Source: Amaranthus tricolor
Lineage: Eukaryota > Streptophyta > Magnoliopsida > Caryophyllales > Amaranthaceae
Length of the DNA stretch: 64,000 nt
Direction of reading: 5' to 3'
Assembly (NCBI RefSeq): GCF_026212465.1
Contig: NC_080049.1
Coordinates: 36,000,885-36,064,884 of the forward strand
Below the pieces are notes generated by a model. It was not told where the DNA came from. It did no database searches and was given only the letters and a program-made list of their open reading frames with translations. Made by a program: the position numbers and the translations under genes. This document shows, in pieces, positions 61,707-64,000 of the stretch (position 1 is its first letter; each line of letters opens with the position of its first letter).

Positions 61707-62235
61707 TTTCCAATTCCTCCACTCTAAATGTGAGAATAGACAAGACACAATATCTCTAAGAAGGAGGACTATTTATTGAAATATGAATCCCAAGAATGTA
61801 TGTTTCAATGAATAAAATATAGAAGAAGAAAGCAAAAAAGTTTCATAAACAAACAAAAAAAAGACTAGAAAAGTGCAAGTAGTATAATGTGAAGGAGATC
61901 AAAAGAGAGAAATAATATGGTACAATAAGAGTATATGAGAAGAAGATATTTATTAGTTAGAGGCTATTATATGTAGTATGAAATGATGATATATAAGATG
62001 AAGAGAAGTTAGGTTAGGTGTATGGTACATAGAATAGACCATAACCCAAAAAAATGGGGCGAGTGAGAATGGTTTTATCCTTAGATATCTAAGTGAAGGG
62101 CCAAAAAAGCACTAGAAATCCAAACAAGAGATTCACCTCATCTTTAAGGAGATAAGAACTTATAGGCCTAAACATTTTGTATGTTGATGCTTCTTTCTTT
62201 CTTTATTATTCTTTCTCTTTCTATTTACTTTGATT
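61707..62235. other. Upstream region of the TIGR01589-type gene
   Basis: Purine-rich sequence (AGAAGAAGAAAG-like on the plus strand), the probable leader and promoter of the minus-strand gene. No further gene. Confidence 0.4.
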
Positions 62236-62239
62236 TTCA

Positions 62240-62312
62240 ATACAGATGATTGGAGATAAATTCAAGTCTTGCGTGGCTTACCATACAACCACTTAACCAA
62301 TCATACGGTTCA
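62240..62312 (-). repeat. tRNA-like (SINE-type) fragment
   Basis: On the minus strand TGGTTAAGTGG fits the A-box consensus, followed about 25 bp later by a weak B box (GACTTGAATTTATC). No cloverleaf with proper stems, so not called as a tRNA gene. Confidence 0.4.
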
Positions 62313-62390
62313 TCTCTTTTGGCATACCATTTTTGGTCCCATTTATATATATAATATATATAGTACCGTTTTGATAGAGTATATAAAACT

Positions 62391-63192
62391 CCCTTCTGTT
62401 CCTTAATAAGGAATGTTCACGGAAATTAAGAAATATAAAAATTTTAAGATAGTGGATATACTCCCTCCGTTTGTTAATGAAATTCCTACAAAGAATATTC
62501 ACGGGAATTGAAATAAATAGAATCTTTTAGATAGTAGATATATATTTTATTGAATAATAAATTTGATGAAGAAAAAGTGAGTACAATAGACATTAAAAAG
62601 ATATTAAAAGAAAGTTAGTGGAAAAATATGAGGACTACAACAAATAAAAAAATGTTATAAAGTTAGTGAGAAATATGTGGGGACCATGAGGAATATATAA
62701 AAATGCTTAAATAAAGATAGTAGTAGAAGATATGTGGATACCATAAGCATTATTAATATATTAAAATGAGGATAAAGAAAATTATTTTTTCTAAAATTTG
62801 TAATATAAATAAAAAGATTTCTTATAGGAACAACAAATGCAACACCTTAAAATGGAAAGTGGAAACTTCTTTAGGAAACGGAGGGAATATTATTTTATTG
62901 AATAATAAATTTGATAGTGTAAAAGTGAGGACCATAAACATTAAAAGTCACTTAAAAGAAAGTAAGTGAAAAAAATATAGAGAACATAACTAGTAAAAAA
63001 GTTTGTACAAAGTTAGTAAGAAATATATGTGGCTATAAAGAATATAATAATGTTAAAATGAGGTTAATGTAAGATGAACAAGGTTATTTGTCTAATATTA
63101 GTGATATAAATAGAAAGATTTCTTATGTAAACAACAAATAGAGCATCCCAAAATGGCAAATGAAAATTCTTTAAGGAACAGAGGAAGTATAT
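62391..63192. mobile_element. Nested or tandem Stowaway-like MITEs
   Basis: An inner element (62461-62886) has TIRs CTCCCTCCGTTTGTTAATGA and the inverse of TTTAGGAAACGGAGGGA. The sequence ATTTTATTGAATAATAAATT occurs at about 62547 and again at 62891, so the bodies are direct repeats ~345 bp apart. Outer ends CCTTCTGTTCCTTAATAAGG (62392) and TTCTTTAAGGAACAGAGGAA (63167) are inverted. One copy thus sits inside another of its own family. Confidence 0.65.
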
Positions 63193-63379
63193 TTTAGTTG
63201 AGTTTACACGTCATTTGATATATGATATAATATATATCAGATTATTAAGTCACAAATTTGAATCTCACCTACTTTCTCATTAAAGAGTGGAATATTTAGC
63301 GGTGTATATAAGGGAGATATGTGTTACACATTTATTATAGTCCCAAAGTCCAAGGATGCAGAGTAGGATAGTGTATATA

Positions 63380-64000
63380 CTAAATATTAAATATTACATA
63401 TGTTAATGAATAAATCCTTGTTCGTTTAAGTTATTAGTTAAATTGGTCCTTTAACAAGTTTTTGACGATAAGGAGGTCTCCCAATCAAAACAATTGGCAT
63501 AATCCTATTATACATTTATTTTAGGCACACCTTACTATATTTCCAGTTTTTACACTATGTTTGGAAAAAAAGAAAAGTAGGAAAAGAAAGAGACGAAATC
63601 TGAAGAGATCATTCCCTCATTTAGATATCAATATTGAAATAAGAAAAAATAGAGAGAAGGAAATTAAAAGGAAGAATTCTTTAATATTTTAAACAAAATA
63701 AATCATCCCAACATTAAAGAGATTCAGAACAACATATCAATATTCCCTTCCTTTTCCTCTCTTTTCCTCCTTTCTGCTTCATTCCTTTTTCTTCTTAAAA
63801 TATACTTTTTCTATTTCAAATTACTTGAAACATTAACAATATTTGCACTATTCACATATCATCTTTAATTTGTAATTAATTCTTAATCTATAAGTTCAAA
63901 TATAGTTAAGTGCGGTCTTATTTGATTTGTTTCAATGCAAAATTATTAATATCAAATTTTTATAATTTTTTATTATGCATAATTAGAGATATTTAAAATT
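63380..64000. other. AT-rich right edge with truncated MITE
   Basis: 63380-63790 shows nothing recognisable beyond purine/pyrimidine-rich patches. From about 63801 (TATACTTTTTCTATTTCAAA) runs a MITE of the ACGAATCAAA type in its usual order, cut by the window end. Confidence 0.4.

Overview
This is a nuclear window from a flowering plant (eudicot). It is AT-rich, its genes are split by GT-AG introns, and the sequence between them is packed with MITEs, LINE and LTR-retrotransposon remains and very long (ATT)n arrays. Repeat character suggests Caryophyllales (spinach/beet/amaranth-like), but that is an impression and not a proof. All eight gene models I can support lie on the minus strand. I rebuilt them by hand from splice sites, reading phase and family conservation; each closes to an intact reading frame.

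Layout. 1-610: degenerate minisatellite. 1800-2010: possible first exon of a minus-strand gene that would continue off the left edge. 2606-4935 and 5838-6853: two tandem paralogues encoding secreted peptides with eight cysteines; the 2-kb intron of the first holds a ~1.2-kb foldback transposon. 7326-9100: hAT-like and Stowaway-like elements. 9272-12415: TBL polysaccharide O-acetyltransferase-like gene with one GC-AG intron. 12815-13810: TIR element of the same family as the one in the peptide-gene intron, carrying a palindrome and a foreign-looking ORF fragment. 14576-19752: NIK-type LRR receptor kinase, 11 exons. 21990-22765: dead RTE-type LINE. 23727-24602: TIR element filled with ~600 bp of (AAT)n/(ATT)n. 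29677-30828: intronless kelch F-box gene resembling the Arabidopsis chalcone-synthase-targeting KFB. 32090-32945 and 33640-38512: nested transposons, including a 4.17-kb insertion with a 5-bp target duplication and unusual LTR-like hairpins. 39177-44031: complete ATP-citrate lyase subunit A, 12 exons, 423 residues. About 44940-45500: LTR-like block. 47594-50800: eight-exon multi-pass membrane protein of unknown function. 53560-53800: second RTE LINE fragment. 60143-61706: small TIGR01589/PF09713-type gene of unknown function. The rest is AT-rich intergenic DNA with MITEs.

The genes form no pathway or cluster except the tandem peptide pair. The least described items are that pair (eight-Cys framework, conserved intron site, divergent last loop), the palindrome-bearing TIR family next to or inside genes, and the hairpins whose termini match the LTR-like ends of the 4-kb insertion.
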